From the NCBI GenBank assembly GCA_004194705.1, contig SADC01000905.1, positions 558,001-622,000 of the forward strand: 64,000 bases of DNA, in the 5' to 3' direction. The position numbers and the translations under genes were made by a program. Position 1 is the stretch's first letter, and each line of letters opens with the position of its first letter. This DNA is from Ditylenchus dipsaci (Eukaryota > Nematoda > Chromadorea > Rhabditida > Anguinidae). Below the pieces are notes generated by a model. It had not been told where the DNA came from, did not search any database, and worked only from the letters and a program-made list of their open reading frames with translations. This document shows positions 48,935-59,996 of this stretch, piece by piece.

Positions 48935-51024
48935 TTTATTTGCTTCATGTGGTTCTAGCATCCCTTACGTAATCAAAATAGTAAAAAAGCATTTTCAAAA
49001 AATTTCCGAAAAATCAACAGAGGACCAAGACAAAAGACATTCCAATTTTACACTAGGGCCACATTTTGGTGCTAAAAGGGACTGTTCACTGAAATTTTTG
49101 CTTGAATTTTGGTGAAAGGAATAAAGAAAGGAATAAATAGAATAAAATAAATGGATATCTTCGTCGTGTAAAATTACAACAACCAAAAAAGTAAAAAAAT
49201 GAAATTTCGGAATTTCGACGACATAAAACTTAATTCACACCCCACTAGACAATAAAAATAAATATAATCTCAAATTTGATTTCGCCTGTGGTGTCATCTT
49301 TTTAGAATTTTGCTGGTGTCTTTTGCAACTGTTAACGAGATTATACCAAACAACTACAGGATTCTATATTTTTTCGTTAGTAAAACCCAAAATAAAAAGC
49401 AAAAACTAGTTTTGACGAAAATATCTCGAGTTCGTTCCTGCCTAGGGACTGATCTTATTTTCAACCCTACTGTATTTCCTCTAATTAGCGTCTATCGGCG
49501 CTTATTTTCAAACCACCGAAAATCTGAAATTTTGGGACGATCTCGAAAAAGAAATTGCCTACTGTACTATTATTAAGTTTGCTAAATAAACGTCAATTGA
49601 GATTTTAAAAATATTTCTAGCGTGTCTTGAGAAGAGGCCTAGAGTGTACAGGGTGAATCAAAAAACTCTACTAAAGAATTGGTGTACGTCCCCAGGAAAA
49701 TCGATGACAGTAGCTAAGCTACCTGGGAGCTGCCTAAAGTCAAGAAAACACAAAGGATATGAACACACCTTTCACACCAAAAAAACCGAAACGAAAATCT
49801 AAAATATACAACTAAAACCCTTCCATAATGGTAGAGTTTGTTTCATTCACTGTAATTTAGCCTATTTTTACAAAATGATAATTTTATATAATATTTTTGG
49901 CAAGAATATGCGAAAATCGGAATACGATAGCAACTCAACCAGAAGCACTCATAAAACGTCAAATTAACGAAGCGTCAAATTTTTATTCAGTAGTCTCAAT
50001 TTCTTGTTATACTTAGCTTCAATCGATTTTTCAGTCGCTTGCATCATTTATTGTTTTAAAATAATTGCGTACTGTACTATTGTAGGGTTGTGCTTGATAA
50101 ACATCCATTAAGTTCCCGTAGCCACCACTTTCATGTTGAAAATTTTAATAATCAAAATATTTTTGAAAAATTGAGCCAACATCTAAAATTATAACAAATT
50201 CGTGTCAATACTCTTGACTCTAAACAAATACAGACCGTCTCTATATTTTGTGAAGATTTGAAACGCTCATATCTTTTTAAGTTTGAACTTTTATTTAAAA
50301 ATTTTAACTCGTTTGATGGCCCTGATTATGCGGTTTGTTTGACACAAAAAATTATTATTATTAGATTTCGTGTTGAGATACGAAATCATTCAAAGAAAAA
50401 ATGTTGTTTTTTTCGCGAAATTCGTGTCTTCACTATTCTTTTTAGGAATTCAAGCCAAAAATTGATTTTCAAATTTTCACCGAAAACATCTCAACACTAC
50501 TTTGTAACCCAGAATAATAGCTACATGAACTATTTTAAAGATTTTTAATGTAAGTTTGTTGAGATATGGCTTAATTGAAAAAAGTCTTTAAAAAAATCAC
50601 GCCAAGAAAACTTGAATTTTGCTCATTTTTTACATGAACTTATTTTCATTTAATCTTTGACGAAAAATCTCATGTCTGCAATCTATGCCTAGATTAGATT
50701 GGTCAAAACTTTAGCCAATTTACCAAAGTTTAAATTTCCACTATCAAAAGTTATTTCTCTCTTGTTAGGACAAAATTTTAAAAGAAAAATGGTTATTCCT
50801 CACAGTGTTTATCCACCACCTCTTACCCTAGAAGGTGAGGAATTATTAGAGTACATACAGCATATCCAGCACACTTCCTTTAGGAGCCTTAGAAAAAAAC
50901 AGAAGCAAATTTAACGAAATGAAACCAAGAAGACAGCTTGTCGCAAACTTACCTAGCTCGTAAAAAAAGCAAATTAAAACGGTATATTTGAAAGGTTTTT
51001 GTCCTAACAGGAGAGAGCTAAACA
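48935..51024. other. AT-rich, no recognised gene
   Basis: A degenerate left end of the CCGTA family (TACTGTATTTCCTCTAATTAG) is at 49469. Nothing else is recognised. Confidence 0.4.
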
Positions 51025-51520
51025 CAATTATTCAAATGCTGTTCAACTTCTACTGTTTCCGTTCGAGACAAAAATCTTTCTTCTTTTTCGTCGAGACAAT
51101 AACTGTTCAGGCTATTTTGGAAATGGAATATTTGGCTTTTTGTAGCAGCTTGAATATTGTTTTGTTTTCGAAACGCTCACCGCTCATTTTGTAGTTTTCA
51201 GTCTGATCTTTTTTGTGTTCAAATTAATTTTACGTTTAAAATTAATTTTGTCGGCATTTTATTTTTAAATTTTTTACATACTTTGTAGCTTCCTGTTAGA
51301 TATTTTGATCTGATCTTTAAGTTTTTCAATACCCAATACAAGTTTCCAGGTAAGCTTTCCATCCAGCAGTCCTGGTGCATAACTTCTATTAGGCAATCTT
51401 TTTACTGTCAGTGTGTCTTGCACGGATTTCTTTTTGGCAAAATGACATACCAATTTAAAGCTTTTTTATTAATTCATATTTTTCTGTAAAAATATTGTAA
51501 AAGTTTAGATTTAATCAAGA

Positions 51521-51880
51521 ATGTGGAGTCCTATTCCAAGCTTGATTCCTACGAAAAAGATTCTTCGCACTATGTTGCGACAAGAATTTGATAAAGGCAT
51601 TTCGGCTTCCCAAGCAACAAGAAACATCAACAACACACATGGGGAGGGCACAATCCGGGATAGGACCGTCTATAGATGGTATGCCACATTTAGTGAAGGT
51701 TAGTCTATTATACAGATGAGGTTGTCGACCACCGAGATTTGATGATGAACGTTTAGAAAAGCTTATTGAAGAGGACAACCCCAGACTATTCGTCAGATGG
51801 CCGAGCAATTGGTTGCGACCACAGCACTGTTGTGAGACGATTGGCGAAAATGAACAAAGAACCAAAAAGTAGGCTTAAAA
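51521..51880 (+). pseudogene. Mariner HTH-domain fragment, frameshifted
   Basis: ILRTMLRQEFDKGISASQAT and the following EGTIRDRTVYRWYATFSEG match the first HTH of mariner transposases. The second half (GRPPRFDDERLEKLI, then AEQL-CDHSTVVRRLAKMNK) follows in another frame. No catalytic domain and no clear inverted ends were found. Confidence 0.75.
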
Positions 51881-52313
51881 TTTCACAATATTAACACATA
51901 AAACATGAATACATTTTGGGTTTGCCGGCAAGAAATGTATAAGTGTATTAATTATTATTGGATAATCACAGTAAATAATAATGTAGTTATTCCGTTTACA
52001 CACCGGCTCGAATTTATACAAAACTTTTATTAATACAGAACATCACAGTAGCTATACAGTTAATGATTTGTGAATTTCTAACAATATATTAAATAATTTT
52101 TTGCATATTTTTCAGGCTGGTAAGCCTAATTAGTGATCATTAATAACGAAAGAGAAAAACAGAGGCTTTGAAATGCTATATCATTTCGCCTAAAATTTAT
52201 GAAAGAAATACTGACAGTTTTGGACTTGTGCACCGAATCAATAAAAAAAAGCGAATATTATTACAATTCTGAAGTGCGATTCTGATAAAAATATTAACAA
52301 ACCATAACAAATA

Positions 52314-52563
52314 TTAGGTTGTGTCAGGTTGTGTCAACTGACATAAATACTGTCAGTTTCTTTGTCAAAAGAAATTTTTTGTGGCATTGTAATTTTTCCA
52401 ATAAATTTTCTGACAAGTTTTCAAAGTTGACCTCTAATCTTGTACCTGAGAATATTGGCTACAAAATGAAACAAACTTTTAAAAACTTGTCGATAAAATT
52501 ACTAGAAAAAACAAAATGTCACAAAAATTTGAAGAAACTGACAGTGTTTATGACATGACCTAA
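52314..52563. mobile_element. Mariner-type MITE, 250 bp, TTAGGT ends
   Basis: TA-TTAGGTTGTGTCA ... TGACATGACCTAA-TA. The inner ends CTGTCAGTTTCTT are also mirrored. GGTTGTGTCA is doubled at the left. Lies 140 bp upstream of the module 1 right copy. Confidence 0.8.
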
Positions 52564-53185
52564 TATTATTTGCTATTTCTATAGTTTTCAAGTTCAGCTA
52601 TATTGTCAAGATATTGACTATAGAACCACGAAAAAAAAAATTACCAATCAAAAAAGACCAATATAGACCAAATCTTGTAATTAATTGTATTTTTAGCTGA
52701 AAAAATGCGCTGCTGTATAGCATGTGGTAAGTCTATAGTGCGTGGTGCCTCCTACCTGTCAATCCCTTGAGAAGACAACAGTTCCTGGATCACCTGTGCC
52801 TCACCAAATACACCGAGTTTATAGCTCACAAGTAGGGGGATGGACATTTCTGGACTACTCTGACTGTGCTTTGTTTTCAGATGTTTCCTCTGCTTTGAGC
52901 ACTTCGATCCTGCAGATCTGTTGGAGGTGAATGGCGAGAAGAAGTTGCGTCATTGTCAAGTGGCTCCTATTCGGGTACCTGTCTTCTTATTCACATGCAC
53001 CAAAATTTGGCTTGAACGTAACTATAAACATATTTAAAAAGTATAATTTGACCAAATTGAATCTTGAGGGATCAAGACTAAATTTTGAAGGCTTATAGTA
53101 AACAACCCTTCTTCCGGCCTGAGTACAGACCGTTTTAAATCCCATTTTTATAAGTTTTGACCACTTTCAAGGTGAAAAAATGATT

Positions 53186-53790
53186 TTATTAGGTTGATGC
53201 ATGATTATTGCGGCATTCGAAAAAGCGCCAAAACGTTTAACTATTTGGCTCTATGCCTCAGCTTCTTCATTTACAATTTTACCTGTTCTGTGAGCTATCA
53301 AAACGCGTATTGAAGACCACATAAAGATTCGCCATATTATGCTAAATCACTTCAAGAAGGGGTGGACTCGCGCACAGTCATTCCGTGATCTCAAAGACAA
53401 ATATGGAGAAGGAATAATCAGCAAGAGCCAAATTGAGAGATGGTTCGTTCGCTTCAAATCTGGTGAAAAGGACGTTGAGGATAAGGAAGGACGCGGTGGG
53501 AAGTCAAATTTCGACGATGAAGCTCTTTTGGAGGCTGTGGAAGAAGATGAGAGTCAGACCACCAGAACTATTGCTGAACGGTTCGGCGTGGACCAAGCAA
53601 CCATTGTTCGCCATCTTCAAAAGCTGGGGAAGGTATGGAAATTATGTGGTTGGGTACCCATGAGCTCACAGAAGACAACAAAGAGCAGCGGGTTGAAGCT
53701 TTCAGTGAGCTGCTGGAAAGACATGAATAACAACCCTTCCTGCACCATTTGGTTTAAAAATAAAAGCACATTCCAGAAAAAAATTTGACC
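53186..53790 (+). mobile_element. Mariner fragment: left end and HTH region only
   Basis: The left end TTAGGTTGATGCATGATTATTGCGGC (in two parts: TTAGGTTGATGC, ATGATTATTGCGG) closely resembles classic mariner ends. The frame from 53339 (MLNHFKKGWTRAQSFRDLKD ... QTTRTIAERFGVDQAT ... HLQKLGKVWKLCGWVP) covers both HTHs and continues, in another frame, into the linker (ELTEDNKEQR). The catalytic domain and right end are absent. Confidence 0.8.
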
Positions 53791-54266
53791 ACAGATCGAC
53801 TTTTGGCTATATTTGGAGTGTACTCGCGTACCTTATTCGGTAGTTTTTGCCACGGTTTTCTCTTTTTCTTTGGTTTTGAACAGGGACGTGCTGAGTTCTC
53901 AGAACTATTTCAAAACTTTCGTTTTTACCGGTACTCTACTGGATATGATTATACACAAGTTATTCTCAAATGACGCCAGAAAGCAGGGCTACAGTTTGAG
54001 TATTGGTTGTATATGATGTATATTTCCTGGTCTATGAGTATGCCTCACAATTTGCAAAAAAATAAAACTACAGAAAAAGTTTCCAAGATTTTGGAAATGT
54101 TCGGAATTTTTCGACAACAAATTCTGCAGCAACAGCCATATACAATCTTATAATCGAAATGTAGCTATGCGTTAAGGCGTCATTTTAATTTTTACTTGAA
54201 ACAATCATGTCATTAGAGTACCGGTAAAAAAGTAAGTTTCGAAATAGTTCCGAAAACTACCAGCAC

Positions 54267-55167
54267 AACCCAGTGATGGGCTAAAGTACAGTATATGTCA
54301 TAGCCGGAAATCTTCACAAGTCATGTTTTTTCAGCGTTTTAGCACCTAAAACATACAAAAAAGCGCGTTTTCCGGCCCCGGAAGGAAAAAAATTTTTTTT
54401 TGTTTAAATGACCAAAAGCATGATACCCTATACCCCACCCCAAATGAAATTTTTTTTTCAAGTGTTTCCAAACACCCTATATCAACCTAAAATCATCTCA
54501 GGAGTTCAACAAAGACATTATTTTTGAATTATGGTCGATAAAAAATTGAGTTTTGGGTGACCTAAAAGTACCCTTTTTGACCAATTTTAAGGGAATTTAG
54601 GGCTGTATTGGGGTGGAAGGGACCAAAAAGGGCCACTTTGTACAAAAGAAAGATGTTGAACATAGTTTTGTTGACTGGGGCCTACCGCATAAAGAAACTC
54701 TGGTATGCATACATTTTTTATGCATCCAGAGTCACTTTCGAGTGATTTGTGTCTAAGGTATATGGGTGTGCGCATCTCAACCCCAAGCAACCAAGCCCCC
54801 TGCGCCTCCGAAGGGCGCGCAGGGGCTTGGATGGTTAGAGATGCGCGCACTCACTTACATTAGACATAATTCCGAGCAAGACTCTTGATCAAAAATGCAT
54901 TTAGATGCTCTTTTTGCCCAGCTCCAGTGACCAAAACATGGTAAAACCGTCAAATGGTCGAAATTTAAAAATGCCCAACCATAGGACGAACCATATTTTC
55001 AACCATAGGGTGGGTATCATGGTTTTGGTCATTTTTACTAAAAAAACTTTTTTGAAAAAATGGCTTTCCGGCCTTAAAAACGCGTTTTCTGTACGTTTTT
55101 AGTGCTAAAACGTTAAAAAAAACATGGTTTGTGAACATTTTCGGCTATGACATATACTGTACTCCTG
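54267..55167. mobile_element. Inverted-repeat element containing an R-A copy
   Basis: AGTACAGTATATGTCATAGC at about 54287 is mirrored at about 55141-55160, and ATGTTTTTTCAGCGTTTTAG by the complement near 55100. The R-A repeat (54585-54940) fills the middle, so R-A copies at 4330 and 24480 may be fragments of this element. A CCAGTGATG motif sits at both outer ends but no target duplication was found. Confidence 0.6.
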
Positions 55168-55573
55168 CCCAGTGATGTATTTTTTAGCTCTGGCTCCGAG
55201 ATGGCTTCAAAATTTCGTTTAATTTTTTCATCACTTTTTTGCATAATAATTATATAATAAAAAGTGCGTTTTGTAGGAGAAGAAAGGAATCCCTAATCAG
55301 TCAAAAAAATTATTTACAAAATATATCAGAAATAATAACAAAATATATCTCTAATGTGAAAATTACAAAGAAAATCTCGGAGCCAATTGGCTCCGAGATT
55401 TTTTTTTGTGATTTTACATTGTAGATAAATAATAACTTTTTTCAAGAGCTAGGGGTCCTTTTCCTCTTCTAAAAAACGTGATTTTAGAATTTAATTATTA
55501 CGCAAAAAGTGGTGTAAAAGTGAAAAGAAATTTCAAAGCCATCTCGGAGCCAGAGCCAGAAAATACATTACTG
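55168..55573. mobile_element. Foldback with AGCTCTGGCTCCGAGATGGC ends
   Basis: CAGTGATGTATTTTTTAGCTC at 55163 is matched by TACATTACTG at the right, around GCCATCTCGGAGCCAGAGCC. An inner palindrome (CTCGGAGCCAATTGGCTCCG) lies at about 55377-55399. Resembles the CCAGAGC elements at 36.0-37.3 kb. Confidence 0.7.
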
Positions 55574-55955
55574 TTAAAACCAAAGCAAGTTTCTTTTGAA
55601 AAAATTGAAAAAATTAAAAAATCTGATGTCATTTTCGTCAAGTGGATTTACGGTGTTATCGTTTGGTGTAAAAACAATGGGTTAAAAGGATAAATCAAAT
55701 TAAGTAAGGTTCGAAAAGTCCAAATTTTTAGTCGAAATACGCTGAAGTATGTCCTCTTTCAAGGAATATCTGGAATATCTCGAGGGGTCGCACTTTTTTC
55801 AGGCCTGTACAAAAGCCGTACGCGGCCACTGGTTTACGCATACTTCGAAGAGAAACAATTTGAGAGAAACAAATTCTTAAGATTAGATCGGGTAAATTGC
55901 TTATTTGGGCTTTTGAACCTTTTGTCGAAATAAATCACTTTTAGCCATTATTTTA

Positions 55956-56515
55956 TTGAGCTTATGCATAATTATTGACCATTCAAATAATCGCGTAGCG
56001 CTCAATGTTTTTGGCTTAGTGTTTCTGTTTATTTTTTTTATTTTCTGTTTGTTTGGTCACAGAATCAGCCTACAAATATGCGTATTGCCAATCACATTCA
56101 TGTCCGCCACCTCATGCTTACCCACTTTGATAAACACATGACTGCTGATGAGTCCTGGATTGAACTGAATAAAAAATTTGGAAGACGAGAAATCAGTTAT
56201 GCGCAGTGCAAGAAGTGGTTCGCCCGCTTTAAGGAGGAGACACTAGTCTGGAGGACGCAGAAGGCAGAGGACGGCCTTCTGAATTTGATGATGAAGCCCT
56301 ATTGACAGCGATAGAGGAGAATGAGAGTCTGACCACTCGAATGTTGGCCGAACAATTCCAAGTTAGCAAGTCAACAATTTCGCGGAGGTTAAAGAATCTT
56401 GGAAAAGTGAAGACGATGAATGGCTGGGTAACTGAGGGGATGTCCGAAGAAAATAAAGAACATGTGTGCTTTTATTTTCAAAATATAATGGGTCATTTAT
56501 TATGCATAAACACAA
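55956..56515 (+). mobile_element. Miniature mariner coding only an HTH domain (second)
   Basis: TTGAGCTTATGCATAATTAT is matched by TTGTGTTTATGCATAATAAA (complement of the right end), flanked by TA (55954-55955, 56516-56517). At 560 bp it is about the same size as 19022-19601, with different end sequence. Confidence 0.85.
56078..56445 (+). pseudogene. Mariner-type HTH protein with one frameshift
   Basis: MRIANHIHVRHLMLTHFDKH ... YAQCKKWFARFKEE, then in the +1 frame SLEDAEGRGRPSEFDDEAL, ENESLTTRMLAEQFQ, STISRRLKNLGKV and NGWV. The MRI-NH start and both HTHs align with 19134-19484. The frame break is near 56240. It ends without a DDE domain near the element end. Confidence 0.78.
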
Positions 56516-57266
56516 TAATTTATCGTACAGACCGACCATCCTTGTATTCGAAATCGTGTTCTTGGCATTAAATTTTTGACCCAATTTCGGAGACTTCTCT
56601 TAGGCAATTTAACATTCACTTTGTTTCCACTAAGATAAGCTACAAAACGACTGGTAACTTACCTGAGAAAAGTTTTTAAAATTTGGGTCAAAAACACAAT
56701 CCCAAAGCACTTTTGTTTAATTTAAGGGAGGTCGTTTATTAGAGGACAAGGTGGGATGGCACCTTACAGGCGCCAAATTATCATGGCACCCACAAAATAC
56801 ACTACACTGAAACTTTTCTAAGCTAAGCCTTTATCCGCCAACCTCGCTAATCCAGTGCTTGAATTTGCCTACGTCGGTAAGAAGCCTTATCCAGCACCTT
56901 TGCTCATTCGCTACTCTTGTTTGCCATCAAAGAGTGCCAAGTGAGAAAGCTTTGCCTGTAGCAAATTTAAAGAAGATTCAAAAACAATTTTTTCAAGTTT
57001 CGGGCAATTTCATCCAACAAATTTTCCTGATAATCTTTGTCTTATGCGCGAGATCTCGAGATCGGGCCATACTTTATTTAAAATATTCATACTCATTCGA
57101 AAGAGGAGAAGTAGGCGAAGAAAACTGGGCTAAATATGACAAAATACCAAAAAACATATGAGCTTTCAAAGTTAAAAAAGTGTGACGGACACTACCCCAA
57201 ATACTATATAGATATATCTGTAATTTTTAACAATGATTTTTACTACTTTATGACCGCCTATTCCAG
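56516..57266. other. Rest of module 1 right-copy intron 2
   Basis: Intronic sequence with nothing recognised. A GGCACCTTACAGGCGCC palindrome-like stretch lies near 56760. Confidence 0.35.
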
Positions 57267-57622
57267 CTATCCACTGCCCTTCCAAACCCAAGTTCGAGGA
57301 AAGGTGAACAAATTGGCTAGTGCCCGTCTAGCCTGGTCACAATCTAAAGAAGCTGACCAGCAGGATGATGAAGATGTGAGTGACGAAGATGAGGAGGAGG
57401 AAGAGGTGATAAAAACGGAAGATGACAAGTGAGTATTACCTTTTTGTGAAAACTTTTATTCGAGAGTTAGTCCAATTTTCGAAAATTGACTCAGAAAAAA
57501 TGGCAGTCGGGCATTGAGAATTTAGAATTTATTCTCGATTTTAATGGTTTTCATTAGAGACAAAAACTAGGCACGGCTTTTCCACGGCCCGTGGGTAAGT
57601 AGAGATTTCGTTCAGGAACTTA

Positions 57623-59860
57623 CCGTAAAAACTCTAATAGAAACCCCGGGGTTACTATTTTCCAACCCTCGTCTAGGGGGGTTACTATTAGAGGGGGTTA
57701 CTAATAGAGAGGGGGTTACTATATTTCAACCACTAGCGCTGAAGCCACTGGCCAAGAGTTTGAAGGATGCAATATTCATTGAGAGACAGCAGAAAAATGC
57801 AGGTTTACGAGAAAAAGCTAACGGAGAATGCTGAGTTTACAAACAAACAAAAATAAACGAATAACCATTCAGAAAGCATGATACTGCGGATTAGGCGCAT
57901 TCAATTCATTGTTCCAGTCAACTTGATGAGATTCGTCGAAGTGAAGAGACTGATCGCTCAAATAACCATTCTCTTCATCCTGTTCTTTATCGATTTCATC
58001 CATTGCGGTAAAAACTGTGCTGACCCCATCCCGAGCATCCTGCAGCATTTTTCGACCTTCTGGCACTGGCCCATGATTTTTAAACAATGAATCATATTGT
58101 CCTCTTCACCGGAATGAGAATTAGTTATTCCACAATCTGCAATAGGTGATTGGTAACGAAAAGTTAAAAAAAACCAACCTTTAAATGACTTTGCAATTAT
58201 TTGTTTTGGCAGAGCATCCCAAGCTTGGCATATCCATTCCAAATAGACGTTCATTGAGGCAGCTCTTGGATTTCCATTGGCAGTGAATTCTTTATCTGCA
58301 TCGTTCATCATCCACTGATTGTAGAGCTGTTGGATCTTGGCCTTAAACGGAGCATTCCATACAACATCAGGAGCCTACAAGAATCGATTGACTTCAATTT
58401 GAGAATTAAATCGAAAATAAATCACACCTGAATAAACTTTGTGCATCCACCAGGAACTACTGCTGAATGAAGTCCGATTTCTTTCATCTTCTGCTTGGTG
58501 GATTCACTGATATGGCATCGAAACGAGTCCCAGACAAAGAGGCGCTTTCCAAACAATGACCGGCCAACAATCTTGTCCAAGTAATCAGCGGTGAGATCGT
58601 CATCCATCCAAGTCTTGCCTGCCCAGCTGAGAACCAATTTGCTTCTAAACCTTTCCACGATTGCTGGCACTGGTCGCTTTCTTGGGAGCAGGACATATGG
58701 CTTCAGCTTTGTTCCATCCGCTTTGGCAGTCAGCATCACTGTTACGCGCATTTTGTCATGGCCAGTTGAGAGAACAGAAACGTCCTTGGCGCCAAGTTCA
58801 TCGATACACTTCCCGCCTGAAGGATCTAACCAGACTGCAGTTTCATCGGCGGCAAAGATGGTTTGGTAACTAATATTATTGACAAAAATATGAAAAATTG
58901 AATTCAATAAAATATACTTGTGAAGCTGGCGCTGCTTTGAAATAAAGATGATAAAATTCACGAGCTTCTCAGCATAATCGGATGGGGTTTTCTGGCACAC
59001 TGTCGTTGGACATCGGAGCGTAAATCGGTGACGAGAAAGAAACTTTTGGAGCCATCCATGACTTGCCTGAAAGAACGAAAATACGATATATATTCAAAGA
59101 CCAAAACATTCGACACAAACCATGAACTCAGTTCCCTCTTCCTCTGTGTTGAACATTTTCTCGGCTTGGCGTTGGATGATTTGGCGACTGACTTTAAACT
59201 TCTTTTGGCGCTGTTCTCTGACCCATTTGGCAAGCTCATTGTCCAGTTCTTTGAAACTGAGCTGTCGACCACCTCCAGGGAGCCTCTTTTTGCCTTTTCC
59301 AGCAGTGGATGATTCCCTATAAATTAAAATTAATTTTTCTTTGAAAGACCCAAAATTTAAAAGCTTACTTGAGAAGCAGCAGTTTTTTTACATTATTTTT
59401 CCATTGGCGAACATTCTGTCGATCGATCTTGTACTTCTTGCTAGCTGCATGGACTGACACTTCGTTAGCGAATTTGACGACTTCCAGTTTCCAATCTGTT
59501 GAGTAGGCCTTACGCTTTCTTGACTGACTGACTACCTCATCGCTATCGGATCCATCGCTTGCGTAGTTCGCTTGAATTTGATTCATCTTTTTAGCACTGA
59601 AATACAAAATTAAGCTGATCACGAGACAATAAAGAGCGACATAAAATACGACACCGGAAACAGATATTGATTTGTGCGCATAAAACGCGACAACAGCATG
59701 CAGAAATATTTGATGCGAACTCAAACAAACATTTTTGCATTATAGGGGGGGGGGGGGTTACTATTGGAGAGGGGTTACTATTTCCCGACCTTCCTCTAAG
59801 GGGGTTACTAATAGAGAGGGGGTTACTATTAGAGAGGGGTTTGTATTAGAGCTTTTACGG
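57623..59860 (-). mobile_element. Pogo-type DNA transposon, 2238 bp, near complete
   Basis: TA-CCGTAAAAACTCTAATAGAA ... TTGTATTAGAGCTTTTACGG-TA. Inside both ends the phrase GGGGGTTACTATTAGAG is repeated in tandem, exactly as in the small CCGTA MITEs (for example GGGGAGTTATTAGAGG). A spliced transposase gene fills the minus strand. Inserted in the module 1 intron of the right arm only. Confidence 0.9.
57869..59586 (-). CDS. Pogo-family transposase (CENP-B HTH plus DDE domain)
   Basis: Exons on the minus strand: 59586-59369, 59316-59121, 59066-58918, 58869-58428, 58375-58179 and 58136-57869. The first exon codes a psq-type HTH (RKRKAYSTDWKLEVVKFANE, VRQWKNN), the next two the CENP-B/Tc5-type domain (LSFKELDNELAKWVREQRQ; ASHGWLQKFLSRHRF). 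The DDE core has FAADETAVWLD (first Asp), LFVWDSFRCHIS (second Asp) and APDVVWNAPFK (third Asp), with CTKFIQ before it. The C-terminus (GEEDNMIH then NHGPVPEGRK) needs one more T in a TTT run near 58086. Otherwise it looks functional. Confidence 0.9.
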
Positions 59861-59996
59861 TAATTCACGAGTTTCTAAAATGCAGTCCTTTTTTTTTCAA
59901 AACCTGGTCTCGAAAAGCCCTTGTTGGACCAATTTAAAAAAAAAACTGGTGTGAGTCAGAGGAAGGAAGGAAAGGAAGCCAAAACCCTATCCAAGG

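Noticed and set aside
50258..50548. 96-codon frame on the plus strand
   Set aside because: AT-rich, Phe/Lys/Asn-biased translation with no motif and no splice context.
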